A stretch of 27,400 bases of DNA from IMG/VR virus record IMGVR_UViG_3300027788_000059, positions 1 to 27,400 of that record. One strand, written 5' to 3'. Below, piece by piece: positions 17,801 through 25,745 of the stretch; within the stretch, counting starts at the first letter, position 1, and every line of letters starts with the position of its first letter. The DNA is from a virus. The notes under the pieces were generated by a model. The model was not told the origin of the DNA. It ran no database searches and saw nothing but the letters and a program-made list of their open reading frames with translations. The position numbers were made by a program, and so were the translations under genes.

Positions 17801-18472
17801 TTTACCAAACTGTACTACTTCACCATTTACATTACAAAGAATATCTTCATACTTACTAAATGTACCTTGAATACCATCAAGATATATCACGGGCGTTTTA
17901 ACACCATTTAGAATAAAGAAGTTAATTGATCTTACAGATGCCTTTGCACCACTTACCGACCCTTCAATGTTACGAGCTAATAAATCAAGATACTCATATT
18001 CTTTATTAGTCTTTGATGTAAAGAAGTTATTGTTTGGAAACATCTGTAGATAAGTACCTTGCTTCCATTCAGAGTCAGATACCTTTTGCATCTGTTCGGC
18101 AGGATACAAAATTTCAATTTCAAACTCTTGATAAAATATAGCAAAGAATAACTCAATACCTCGAGCAGTACCTTTTGAACGATACAGGTCAAGTATATTT
18201 TTAACAACAAACTTAATGACGCTGGTTTTGAGTGGAAGATCAGCCAAGAACTTTTTCTTAAAGAAGATAAGCATACTATTAAGCGTACTATCAATATCTC
18301 TCGTTTCAAATAAACGCCTTGATTGATAGATATGCTGATCTGCTTGGGTTTCAGACCACTTATAATACTCTTCAACTAATTTAACAAGCTCAGGTCCATC
18401 TTCCCTGTAAATAGCGGGGAACTGATTCTTAATGAAAAGCGACAGATTTTTTTCGATTTCACCCTGAGGCAT
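14870..18472 (-). CDS. gp7: Baseplate wedge protein at the gp7 position, with C-terminal LpqC/PHB-depolymerase-like esterase domain
   Basis: A 1200-residue protein between gp6 and gp8 as T4 gp7 (about 1030 residues) is. The N-terminal part (FIKNQFPAIYREDGPELVKL, then GTARGIELFFAIFYQ) resembles wedge proteins of marine T4-like phages. The middle is beta-rich. Residues about 935-1195 form an alpha/beta-hydrolase of the LpqC / PHB depolymerase / feruloyl-esterase type: LLHGNGGTG (963-971), nucleophile elbow GVSNG with Ser1036, Asp1112 in NGRADTVVPYAGG and His1175 in EDVAHVV. The codons for Ser1036 and His1175 were checked at 15365-15367 and 14948-14950. AGAGAGAA precedes the start. The gene is a single uninterrupted frame, so the esterase is physically fused to the particle. 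The gp7 label rests mostly on gene order and size; the esterase call is strong. Substrate (O-acetyl or acyl groups of surface glycan, or a polyester) is unknown. Confidence 0.85.
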   Translation of the reverse strand: MPQGEIEKNLSLFIKNQFPAIYREDGPELVKLVEEYYKWSETQADQHIYQSRRLFETRDIDSTLNSMLIFFKKKFLADLPLKTSVIKFVVKNILDLYRSKGTARGIELFFAIFYQEFEIEILYPAEQMQKVSDSEWKQGTYLQMFPNNNFFTSKTNKEYEYLDLLARNIEGSVSGAKASVRSINFFILNGVKTPVIYLDGIQGTFSKYEDILCNVNGEVVQFGKANGSLSKFTIVDRSDVGAKRKNLAGREIGEVLNVHQKDGNAGKAIVTAVTDTASGQIKYDLEDGGYGYTIANTRLLVSDQSIILDNSENGFNQEFVIGETLQDALGRTGIVIGQNLSSIGIKLSTANASTGFEDNVALTTVRPNILVDGVSTPVPQITINLSDVANQLVTVNGSSPGPLYPDTLSVNDVKVSSLTDTSIASIITDVITPFLPIQLHLTDIGPTVTGDANVSDYNSGATNMTGTTVAPNIYTVLSDAFDIQDLTIGSIVGFDNINPGSDYQSDVFAIAQDSLLKNVDRKNQVVLFADAGDAGSFSVRDRIRGVTSAISGIVTKVNQQDGFITITPFNIDGLNKNENIAFENAPSQVKNVLSISTDFEGTSRFGDNAVIKSETEFAVGKISEVNILNSGFGYWEYEVADSEVTDFANGLGELRTANNDFVSHGIIKADTQGVTSGYWAGTNSHLSGYKQNSVTSTTVLIPTLSANTVILDMVAGIDPTVAVPTLNPAVEPWLLGTASDGYAVYDMTKQAQPISSATAVIFTQLYNGTASQAIKDRWTNIIVPSLKQQFWYKTQENIFYTVSGTTQVFEQEYLDSGQRIQDSNFYQEYSYQIKSSLPLENYEKLLKENVHLAGSKLFGDFMFKAKVGGTIKPRFLRRFNDKGTGSPFDIAEISALNASVTNFTADSSFVSADHEPGGSGGLTLVSANVADLTITKNWNQGFHDYTVTAGIPSGSGPFPVAILLHGNGGTGFATVRQFEGSLPGHICIGVDGYSNSWNVSNETSNGPDIEMLKELIAKLKLYNNVDETKIRIVGVSNGGGLALRAAVEIDDLAVDTIVCMISQTHDFQYRDSAFWYPLNDLYTGDEWPQDGYTTQKTPIPQRRIVQMNGRADTVVPYAGGPFVGVNFLPATDSAFRFAQAQGYTGLQLTTGPLYGATSRIYNYGNVIFFREDVAHVVTDDMKHLLGQYLENDYDITTQPS

Positions 18473-18489
18473 TATTTTTTTCTCTCTTA

Positions 18490-20373
18490 TTAATAACTTG
18501 TTGAGTTAACAGACTGTGGAGATATGAACTCGTCCAACGCCATTACTACTTTAACGTCTGTATCTCTTAATATAAACACACGTCCTTTTGGAGCAACAAC
18601 ATCGTTATCTATTGTTTTCCCAGATACTTTAATTGCACTGCCTGTATATGTTTCTACCTTAAAGTTTGTTAATTTCACTTCACCTTTATCATAATCAACA
18701 GTACCTGCAGCTGGATTAATAATCTGTGGATTTGTTACTTCGTCGGTGATGATCATAATATTACCTAATCCATCATCTTGGAAGAATACACAAGTACCAT
18801 TTATATCAAAGGGTGTTGATTTAATGGCAGGCTTAAAGTTTGTGAAACCATTTGCCGCATTGTAAATATAAGGTCTTACTAACGGCGTTTCAAATCTGAA
18901 TGTTGGATTTGTATTAAAATTAAGTGGTGGAGAATATTCAATGACAGGACATATTGTAATTTCACTACTTAATATACCTGCATCTAATCCATCAATAATA
19001 CCTGATACTTTAGATCGTCTTAAAGTTTTATCAAATCCTTCAAGGTTATCAGTAGAATATTTTTGAATTGCTGCTCTTGTTAACGTTTCTAATTCTGCTT
19101 CACCTTTTTCTGTATTCTTTTTAGTGTAATTTACAATCACTTCCATATCACCATAAACAAACTCGGTCTGTTTAAAAATAGGTTCAATTCCTAACGGTGC
19201 TCTTTCTTTTAAATAAGCAAGATAAGAATTAGATAATGTGGAAGATATGATTTGTGTATCATCGTTTAAATAAACAGAAATAGCAACACGCCCAAATTGA
19301 GGTGGATCTAACTGTTCTCCACCATAAGCAGAGACTGCAGATATCTCAGGGAATGCTTGTTGTAATAGTACTTCATAATCTTTTGTTGTTACTGCTCGTT
19401 CTTGAACTTGTAAAGCTTTAGGAGCAAAGTATCGAATAGATTCCATTGACTCTCTTTCAGAACCACCTGATGCTGCGGCTAATGTATAAGCAGAAACTGT
19501 TGCGTTTTCGATAAAGGATCCTGAGAACGAACTATCTTTACCTGCTCCGTTAGAATCAATACCTGAACATATTCTATATCGTACTCTTACATCTTCGAAT
19601 TCTTCAGGCTGTAAACCAAATTGATTCTTACCAAAGTAAATAGAATACTTATCATCAAGATATGGTTCAAGATAGAATACTTTATCTGTTGGGTTAACAC
19701 CATAAATTGTATTGGCTCTTATAAATACATTTGCGTCGTCAGTTGCTTCTGCATCAACAAAGACAACAATTGAATCTGTATCTACTTCGTTATTTGTAAG
19801 GAATACTCTAAGTACTCCATCTGCATCAACAATAAATCCTTCTCTTTGGAAACTTGATAACATTTCACCTTCATAAACATCAACACTATCAGCAACAAAC
19901 GAGCCTGAGTTAAACGCGATTCCAGTCTGAGGATTAATACTAGTTGATAATACCTTTCTTGCGGTATACTGTTTATCTGTTACGAATGAAAAACTTTCAC
20001 CTTGGTGATTAATTTTAAATTGAGAATATTTTGGAATTGTAATTGTTGCGTCTGTACGAGTTGCGTCTTCAATAACAACATATAGTGTTGCCTTGGCAGA
20101 CTTGCGCGAACGAGGTATATAGTTTAATTCTTTTGCATGGGAAACGATTGAGTTCTTAAGGACGGCAGAGTCAAGAAACATTTCGTTAAGTGCCATGTTT
20201 GTATAGAAGTTATTCTGATAACTATTAAACGCAAGAACATCTAACAAGACACTCATGTTTGAGCCATCAAAGTTATAATCCTTGAATTGCGTTTGTGTTT
20301 CTAAATAACTCCTAAGTTGACTTTTTACTGCGTCGAAGTCAAGTTCGGTAATTGGTGTTTTTGGATTTGCCAT
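18490..20373 (-). CDS. gp6: Baseplate wedge protein gp6
   Basis: A 627-residue homologue of T4 gp6 (660 residues), the wedge protein that forms the inner baseplate ring with gp25 and gp53. The N-terminus (ITELDFDAVKSQLRSYLETQ) and the block at about 48-95 (NSYQNNFYTNMALNEMFLDS, then VLKNSIVSHAKELNYIPRSR) are typical of gp6 and of the wider baseplate-J family. A second J-like block lies at about 305-370 (ESIRYFAPKALQVQERAVTT, then DYEVLLQQAFPEISAVSAYG). It starts 2 bases after the gp25 stop, the usual gp25-gp6 arrangement, and needs no promoter of its own. Very secure. Confidence 0.95.
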   Translation of the reverse strand: MANPKTPITELDFDAVKSQLRSYLETQTQFKDYNFDGSNMSVLLDVLAFNSYQNNFYTNMALNEMFLDSAVLKNSIVSHAKELNYIPRSRKSAKATLYVVIEDATRTDATITIPKYSQFKINHQGESFSFVTDKQYTARKVLSTSINPQTGIAFNSGSFVADSVDVYEGEMLSSFQREGFIVDADGVLRVFLTNNEVDTDSIVVFVDAEATDDANVFIRANTIYGVNPTDKVFYLEPYLDDKYSIYFGKNQFGLQPEEFEDVRVRYRICSGIDSNGAGKDSSFSGSFIENATVSAYTLAAASGGSERESMESIRYFAPKALQVQERAVTTKDYEVLLQQAFPEISAVSAYGGEQLDPPQFGRVAISVYLNDDTQIISSTLSNSYLAYLKERAPLGIEPIFKQTEFVYGDMEVIVNYTKKNTEKGEAELETLTRAAIQKYSTDNLEGFDKTLRRSKVSGIIDGLDAGILSSEITICPVIEYSPPLNFNTNPTFRFETPLVRPYIYNAANGFTNFKPAIKSTPFDINGTCVFFQDDGLGNIMIITDEVTNPQIINPAAGTVDYDKGEVKLTNFKVETYTGSAIKVSGKTIDNDVVAPKGRVFILRDTDVKVVMALDEFISPQSVNSTSY

Positions 20374-20375
20374 CT

Positions 20376-20795
20376 CTATCTATTCCTTTGTAATACAACG
20401 TCTAACTGTATTGGCTGTTCAACCTGTCTAATATAAAAAGTAATCCCAACGTAGACTTCTCCATCGTCAGGCTTTGAACTTACTGCAACATTAATTAATT
20501 GAGCTCTTGGTTCATAGGTCTGAATTGTTGACGTTACTCTATCTTCTATTAATTTTAATGTACCGGGTGTTAAATTTTCAAATAACATCGCTCTGATATT
20601 GCCACCCATATAAGGTTGCATTAATCTTTCACCACGATCTGTTAGTATTAAATTTTTAATTGATTCTTTAACTGCTTCCTCATCTTTTAGAAGCACTACA
20701 TCTTTTGAAACTGGACTCGTGAGCAGATCTTTACGAAAATCAGAGTTAAGATTAATCTTTTTCTTTACTGGTGAAATGTAATCTGCTATTGCCAT
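20376..20795 (-). CDS. gp25: Baseplate wedge protein gp25
   Basis: A 139-residue homologue of T4 gp25 (132 residues), the sheath-initiating wedge subunit with a lysozyme-like fold but no needed lytic activity. The signature LILTDRGERLMQP (48-60, the EPR-type core) is followed by GGNIRAMLFENLTPGTLKLI and ITFYIRQ. The start codon overlaps the stop of the upstream M15 gene by one base, and the stop lies 2 bases before gp6, so three genes are translationally coupled. Length and neighbours fit the family exactly. Confidence 0.95.
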   Translation of the reverse strand: MAIADYISPVKKKINLNSDFRKDLLTSPVSKDVVLLKDEEAVKESIKNLILTDRGERLMQPYMGGNIRAMLFENLTPGTLKLIEDRVTSTIQTYEPRAQLINVAVSSKPDDGEVYVGITFYIRQVEQPIQLDVVLQRNR

Positions 20796-22357
20796 TATAG
20801 TATTTCTCTTATATCTAAATGAATCTTATTTAATTCTGGGTAATCCTTAACATATTTAAATCCACCTTTTAATGCATTTTGAATAAAGGCTTCAGGATCT
20901 GCCATATCTCTTTTAACATCAATAACCAAACCACTCAAGTGGGAATTATCTTCGGGTCCGTCTGCCTTTGTGTTATAAGCTTTACTTACCCAGCCTTCTG
21001 TTATCGTTAAAGGCTTTTCTGCATTCGTTAATTTCTGTAATCTTTCGAGGTATACTTTAACATCAAGGTCAATTCTCGTCCAGGCATATATACCAATACC
21101 TTCTTTTTCATCAAACGAATCTCCTTCAACTCTAAATACGTCTGACGAGCCATTAAATACATTACCACATCTTGGAAGGTTTTTATAGTCCGCAGCAGTA
21201 ATAGGTTTAACATTCTGTGGTATTTTACCCGTATCAGTCTTTTCGTTACCACCAGGAGAAGTCCATCTACCTTGTAATCTATTTATTACCTCTTTCCTAG
21301 TTGATGGAGAATACCTTATACCACCTGCTCTGATAGCAGATGACTCATTGATTCTTGAGATGTTTTTAAGACGATCTACGATTGTACTGTATCGCCTTGT
21401 ATAATCATCAAGGGGTTTATTAATGTCCCTTATCAACGATTCTATTGACCCTGCAAGTGCACAGATCCTAGCTACAATGTATTGAATCTCTTCGATACCA
21501 GGCGATTCAAATGCAGCTACTGCGTAATCAATTAAACCCTTTATCTTATCTTTAATACCTTTCTTGTTCTCTTCAGTAAAGAATGCACACATCTGTTCTC
21601 TTGTTGTCATAATACCTTTTACAACTTTTGCATTCACAAATGTTTCTGCATCAGCAACTAGAGCACCTGGGTCAAAGTTGTTTATCATATCTTGTACTTC
21701 AGCAAAGACTTTATCAATTACTTCTGTAATCTTATCTTTAATTGCTTTAATTAATTTTTCGATTAATTGCGCGACAGTTAGATCTTTAATACCATCATAA
21801 CCTCTTTGAACTTTGTTAACTAATTCTAATGCATCAGCTATGATACCGTCGATCGTTCCAATTAAATCAAAGAACGCATCTACTGATAAAAAGAATTTAT
21901 CAAAGGCATCGCAGAATCCACCTAGGATAGAAGTATTGAAATCATTCTTATAATACGCATCAAGGTTTCTTGCTAGTTTAGGCGCGTCAGCATCACTAAT
22001 TAAATTAGCAGGTGTATAGTTATATATTTGCATAAAGTCAGCGGTTTCGAGATTTGATATATCACCTCGTTGCCATCTATCTGATAAATCAGGATAACTA
22101 CTTAAATCACCTATTCGTTGTCGAAGTAAACCATTTAAATAACCAGACGCGTCATATATCTTATTACCGTATTTGTTAACTGCTCTACTTAACGGATTTG
22201 TTTCTGCATCTTGAAGTATACTATTAGCAATCTCCTGAGTCACAAGATCAATTTGTCCAAGAGTATATCTTCCTGCACCATCAATGACTGGAATTTTATT
22301 AATTGATAAAGTATTCTGAGTTACTTGATCATTACCGTCTACGCATGCATCAACCAT
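20795..22357 (-). CDS. Helical baseplate-associated protein with C-terminal M15-type peptidase domain
   Basis: A 520-residue protein between gp5 and gp25. Residues about 140-340 are rich in amphipathic helix (AQLIEKLIKAIKDKITEVID, then KKGIKDKIKGLIDYAVAAF). The C-terminal 70 residues match the zinc peptidase M15 pattern: His473 and Asp480 in NSHLSGLVIDV, and His513 in NKIHLDIREIL, with GGFKYV between them as in the M15_3 group of D-Ala-D-Ala carboxypeptidase-like enzymes. The residue three before His513 is Asn510, where several M15 enzymes have the acidic base, so activity is not certain. One-base overlaps with gp5 upstream and gp25 downstream fix its baseplate context. Likely job: peptidoglycan cleavage during injection, compensating for a gp5 without lysozyme. 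Domain fairly sure, role inferred. Confidence 0.78.
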   Translation of the reverse strand: MVDACVDGNDQVTQNTLSINKIPVIDGAGRYTLGQIDLVTQEIANSILQDAETNPLSRAVNKYGNKIYDASGYLNGLLRQRIGDLSSYPDLSDRWQRGDISNLETADFMQIYNYTPANLISDADAPKLARNLDAYYKNDFNTSILGGFCDAFDKFFLSVDAFFDLIGTIDGIIADALELVNKVQRGYDGIKDLTVAQLIEKLIKAIKDKITEVIDKVFAEVQDMINNFDPGALVADAETFVNAKVVKGIMTTREQMCAFFTEENKKGIKDKIKGLIDYAVAAFESPGIEEIQYIVARICALAGSIESLIRDINKPLDDYTRRYSTIVDRLKNISRINESSAIRAGGIRYSPSTRKEVINRLQGRWTSPGGNEKTDTGKIPQNVKPITAADYKNLPRCGNVFNGSSDVFRVEGDSFDEKEGIGIYAWTRIDLDVKVYLERLQKLTNAEKPLTITEGWVSKAYNTKADGPEDNSHLSGLVIDVKRDMADPEAFIQNALKGGFKYVKDYPELNKIHLDIREIL

Positions 22358-24090
22358 TATCTACTCCCTCTTCTTGTTAGAGATTTCGTTTGATCTTTTG
22401 CCGAATCATCTAATGCTGAAATATATCCACCAGAATATCCCATCGCAAAATAACCACGAGGAATAATTGATGTTGACTTTTTAGGTGGTTCAGGCATCTT
22501 GGCTAAAGTCATTCCCCATGCTCCTAAACCAAGTGGTAAGAAGTCAGCAATAATTGCGGCAAACGCATTCGCAGGATTTAATACTTTAGCAATAAACTCT
22601 GGACTATTACCTGTAGGATACGCCCAACCTGAAGTAAGTCCTGGTAAAGGAGCAACGATTGGAGCAGATACAGCAGGAGGTAATAATGCAGGTACACTTG
22701 GTATTGATACACTTACAACTGGTGGACGATATAAACCATTATATGCAGCTCCTGTTGCTGTCATAAGTGGTGCACCTAAATTACTAAAGTCACCACTTGT
22801 TGCTATTACTGCCGTTGCACTAACTACTGGAGCATTAATAACACTGCTTGAAGTAATTAGACCTGAGTTAAGAATCGTTGTATTAAATACTCCTGTATGA
22901 GAAGTTGATACCGAAGCGATTTGCATTGTTGGTGTAGTTAAACTCCAACCTGGTGTTGGTACAGCAGTTCCTGTTAAAGGAGTAGGTGGTATTAAACCAC
23001 TTGCTAAACTGATTATGTTTGAAGCTGTATTATGTATATCACCTGGAGTGGATAACTTAATTGCTTTCGTTGAGAATACATCGTAAGTATTTAATGCAGT
23101 AGCTTTAATATTTTTGGCAACAAAGTTTAATTGATTTCTTGCTTCAAATTGTATTTCCTTTTTCGCAAATAAAGTAGCAATACCTGCATTGGCTTCAATC
23201 TTAATATCTCCGCCTCTCAATTGAACTTGATCACTTGCATTTAAATTCATTTGACCACCAACACCAAACTCTGCGTGACCATGCACAAGCAATTTATAAT
23301 CGCCTTCTATTTCTTCTGTTTTATTTCCTTTTACATAAACATGAGCGTTACCATTAACTGTAACTACACTATGACCTGATGATTCGTGTTTTGTTCCAAT
23401 ATTAATTTCATAACGATCTGCGGCAGCTTTTTCAGAAACTGTACCTTTTGAATCTATTTGAATATATGCACCACTATCATGATGAATCATAATTCTTTCT
23501 GCACCAGGAGAATCATCTAATTCAATACTATGTCTTCCTGATTTAATTACTCTGTTGTATGGATATTTGGCTGCGTAAGCTGGTGGAGGTTCAGACCACG
23601 TTTCATCTGTATCAGCAATCTTTTGATCGTGGGTACGATTGGCTGCCTGTTGTAATAGATAAGTTTCATTTAATAACTCTCCTCTTGCCAATCGGTCAGG
23701 TCCGCCACCTGCGTTGAAATCATTTGGAGTATAACCTCTTGCTAATAGATCACCATTCTTTTCAGGAATAACACCTTCACCGTCTTTAGTTGGATCTGAT
23801 TCTGTATTATACATACCAGGTAATAAACCTAATATGATTGGATGTTGAGCCATCTTACCATCTAAGAACATTCCGTATACATAAGATCCTAATGCTGGTG
23901 GTGGATTGTTTGGATCGTAATTACCTGCCGCACACATTGCCCAAGGCAAATCTGTTGTTTCAATTTCTTGATTTGTTCCGTGTACGCCAAACGCTCGAAC
24001 TCTTACTCGACCTTCGTGAGTTTCATCGTTATTACCTTCAACCATACCGATGAAGAAGAACGGATTACTTATTCCTGAACCATCAATCAT
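22357..24090 (-). CDS. gp5: Baseplate central spike protein gp5 (no lysozyme domain)
   Basis: A 577-residue spike. Residues about 10-92 form the OB-fold (FFIGMVEG, EGRVRVRAFGVHG, LPWAMCAAGNYD, PPALGSYVYGMF, HPIILGLLPG) that contacts the gp27 hub. After a linker (93-180), residues about 182-360 are the repetitive beta-helix needle (KSGRHSIELDDSPGAERIMI, then HVYVKGNKTEEIEGDY, DIKIEANAGI, IQFEARNQLNFVAKNIKA). T4 gp5 (575 residues) has a lysozyme between these parts; nothing like it is present. Instead there is a Pro/Ala/Val/Ser-rich C-terminal extension of about 215 residues (363-577). ATGA overlap with the gp27-like gene and a one-base overlap with the M15 gene indicate coupling. Assignment is secure; the extension is unexplained. 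Confidence 0.92.
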   Translation of the reverse strand: MIDGSGISNPFFFIGMVEGNNDETHEGRVRVRAFGVHGTNQEIETTDLPWAMCAAGNYDPNNPPPALGSYVYGMFLDGKMAQHPIILGLLPGMYNTESDPTKDGEGVIPEKNGDLLARGYTPNDFNAGGGPDRLARGELLNETYLLQQAANRTHDQKIADTDETWSEPPPAYAAKYPYNRVIKSGRHSIELDDSPGAERIMIHHDSGAYIQIDSKGTVSEKAAADRYEINIGTKHESSGHSVVTVNGNAHVYVKGNKTEEIEGDYKLLVHGHAEFGVGGQMNLNASDQVQLRGGDIKIEANAGIATLFAKKEIQFEARNQLNFVAKNIKATALNTYDVFSTKAIKLSTPGDIHNTASNIISLASGLIPPTPLTGTAVPTPGWSLTTPTMQIASVSTSHTGVFNTTILNSGLITSSSVINAPVVSATAVIATSGDFSNLGAPLMTATGAAYNGLYRPPVVSVSIPSVPALLPPAVSAPIVAPLPGLTSGWAYPTGNSPEFIAKVLNPANAFAAIIADFLPLGLGAWGMTLAKMPEPPKKSTSIIPRGYFAMGYSGGYISALDDSAKDQTKSLTRRGSR

Positions 24091-25478
24091 ATATCACCTT
24101 TCTGCCAACCATATTTTATCGCTTCCACCTGAGTACTCAGAGTGTTCATCTCCATTGAATGGTCAACGCTAGCAATTAAATATTTGCCACTCAATCTTTC
24201 GTTTTGTTTATTCTCTAATGCAATGTTAGGTTCTTGTGTAATTAGATTAATCACATCACCTGGTATCAAATCTATCCTGCCTTCAATACCCAAAGAAACT
24301 GTTGAATTATTTAAATGGTAATTATAAGCAACTCTGTTTTGAATAATCTCAACCATATTTTGTGGTGTACGAAGTACTTGACCTGGTATTGAAGCAACTC
24401 CATCGGGTTGCCAATCTCTATATACCACATATTGCTTTGCGTTTTTGTTATTGTCGTCAAACGTTTTAGAAATAAACTTATCCGAATGTACTGCACCAAC
24501 GTTTGATGTTCTTGGTTGTCCTGTCATACCAATGTATTTCTTTTTTGCTTTTTGATAATCAAAGTTATAAGAAGTTCTTGTATGATTCACGAAATCAATT
24601 TCCATTACCGTATTCTTATAAGCACCACTATCGATGTCAGCTCCCGTATCAACATGATTTGAGTTTTCAAAAGATACAACGTTTCTTACCATTATCTCAG
24701 CATACTGTGATGCATCTTGTTCTGAAAAGCTTAAATAGTAAAAGTCTTTAATCTTATTATTATTCTTTATTGCTCTTTTTAATAACCATTCGTCGGTTAC
24801 CCAATAGTAACCATCAAAAGTTTCAAAGAAACGATACATGTTTGATGGAGATTGTGTTCCTGCTTTTGATTTACTTGCCAAGAAGTTCATTGCTTGCACT
24901 GGAGTATAATCAGGAATGATCGTTCTCATCTGACCATCAGACTCTTCAATATAAAACGCTCTTCCTTTATTTGAACTTAATTGTAAGCCTGAAGAGTTAT
25001 CAGGCATTTCACCAACTGACGTTGCCTTGCTTAATTCTTTACCTTGATTAAAATACTTTTTAAATAATTCTCTAGCAGCGTAGGACCCTGATATATTTGT
25101 AAAGGCGGTTATCACGCTTTGTATTCCTGCTCTAAAGGTTGTTCTGCTTACAAAGTGTAATGTATAAAAATAACCATCGCCTAAATCGTTTTTACTTAAA
25201 CCATCAATTTTAACTATTTGACCTTTAATGTTTAATTCTGTTTGAAGATCATGTCCTTTAATTATTAATTCTAATTCTTCTTCTGCTCTTAATGGGAAAT
25301 CATGTAACGTTCCGACTTGGTCGAACACCTTAAGCGTTCCAGAAAAAGAAGAGCTATAGATTGACTGTTTTAGATTAAATCCATATATCAAAGCAGTAAT
25401 AGAAGCGTCTCTATTGTCCACCGATTTAATCATAGCGCTTTCTATAGTACAATGAGAAGGATTAAAAGATTCTGACAT
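24087..25478 (-). CDS. gp27: Baseplate hub protein, gp27-like
   Basis: A 463-residue protein immediately upstream of gp5, where hub and spike genes pair in contractile phages. T4 gp27 (391 residues) forms the trimeric ring holding gp5. Features: N-terminal beta barrel (FSGTLKVFDQVGTLHDF), ELFKKYF helix, FETFDGYYWVTDEWLL, and a C-terminal barrel with GIEGRIDLIPGDVINL and ERLSGKYLIASVDHSM, the usual hub/late-control-gene-D signature. It overlaps gp5 by ATGA and shares one base with the upstream 85-residue gene. Sequence similarity to T4 gp27 is expected to be low, so the call relies on this signature and on context. Confidence 0.82.
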   Translation of the reverse strand: MSESFNPSHCTIESAMIKSVDNRDASITALIYGFNLKQSIYSSSFSGTLKVFDQVGTLHDFPLRAEEELELIIKGHDLQTELNIKGQIVKIDGLSKNDLGDGYFYTLHFVSRTTFRAGIQSVITAFTNISGSYAARELFKKYFNQGKELSKATSVGEMPDNSSGLQLSSNKGRAFYIEESDGQMRTIIPDYTPVQAMNFLASKSKAGTQSPSNMYRFFETFDGYYWVTDEWLLKRAIKNNNKIKDFYYLSFSEQDASQYAEIMVRNVVSFENSNHVDTGADIDSGAYKNTVMEIDFVNHTRTSYNFDYQKAKKKYIGMTGQPRTSNVGAVHSDKFISKTFDDNNKNAKQYVVYRDWQPDGVASIPGQVLRTPQNMVEIIQNRVAYNYHLNNSTVSLGIEGRIDLIPGDVINLITQEPNIALENKQNERLSGKYLIASVDHSMEMNTLSTQVEAIKYGWQKGDI

Positions 25479-25735
25479 TATTCAGTACTTACCGAGTTTT
25501 TGAATTCTCGTGATAGTTGACCTAAGAACGAGTTATCGAATAAAAAGATTTCCTTTTTGTTATCATTAATTTGCTCTTCATATTCAAAGATACGATAAGG
25601 AACCCAATCTTCAGGAATGATTCTTTTAATGATTATTTTTTCACCACGCTCAGTACGCATAATCACGCGATCTTCTTTACGGAGATAAATCGTCCTGAAC
25701 GATTCTGGTGCTAATATGATATTGTCGACTGCCAT
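25478..25735 (-). CDS. Small conserved-looking protein of unknown function between gp53 and the hub gene
   Basis: An 85-residue, charged, soluble protein with no signal peptide, membrane segment or Cys pairs. Visible segments are RTIYLRKEDRVIMRTERGEKIIIKR split as alternating basic/aliphatic beta-like strands, then PEDWVPYRIFEYEEQ and an acidic-to-basic helical end. The stop overlaps the hub ATG by one base and the start lies 10 bases after gp53, so it is part of the baseplate operon. A hub assembly factor or minor hub subunit is possible by position, but I do not recognise the family. Confidence 0.7.
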   Translation of the reverse strand: MAVDNIILAPESFRTIYLRKEDRVIMRTERGEKIIIKRIIPEDWVPYRIFEYEEQINDNKKEIFLFDNSFLGQLSREFKNSVSTE

Positions 25736-25745
25736 TTGTTATTTC

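Noticed and set aside
20376-20795. gp25 as the lytic enzyme replacing gp5 lysozyme
   Set aside because: gp25 has a lysozyme-like label historically, but in known phages it is a structural sheath initiator; the neighbouring M15 domain is a better candidate.
22499-22900. Plus-strand open frame of 133 codons
   Set aside because: It lies opposite the Pro/Ala-rich gp5 extension, whose codon bias keeps the reverse frame open; no start signal or recognisable protein features.
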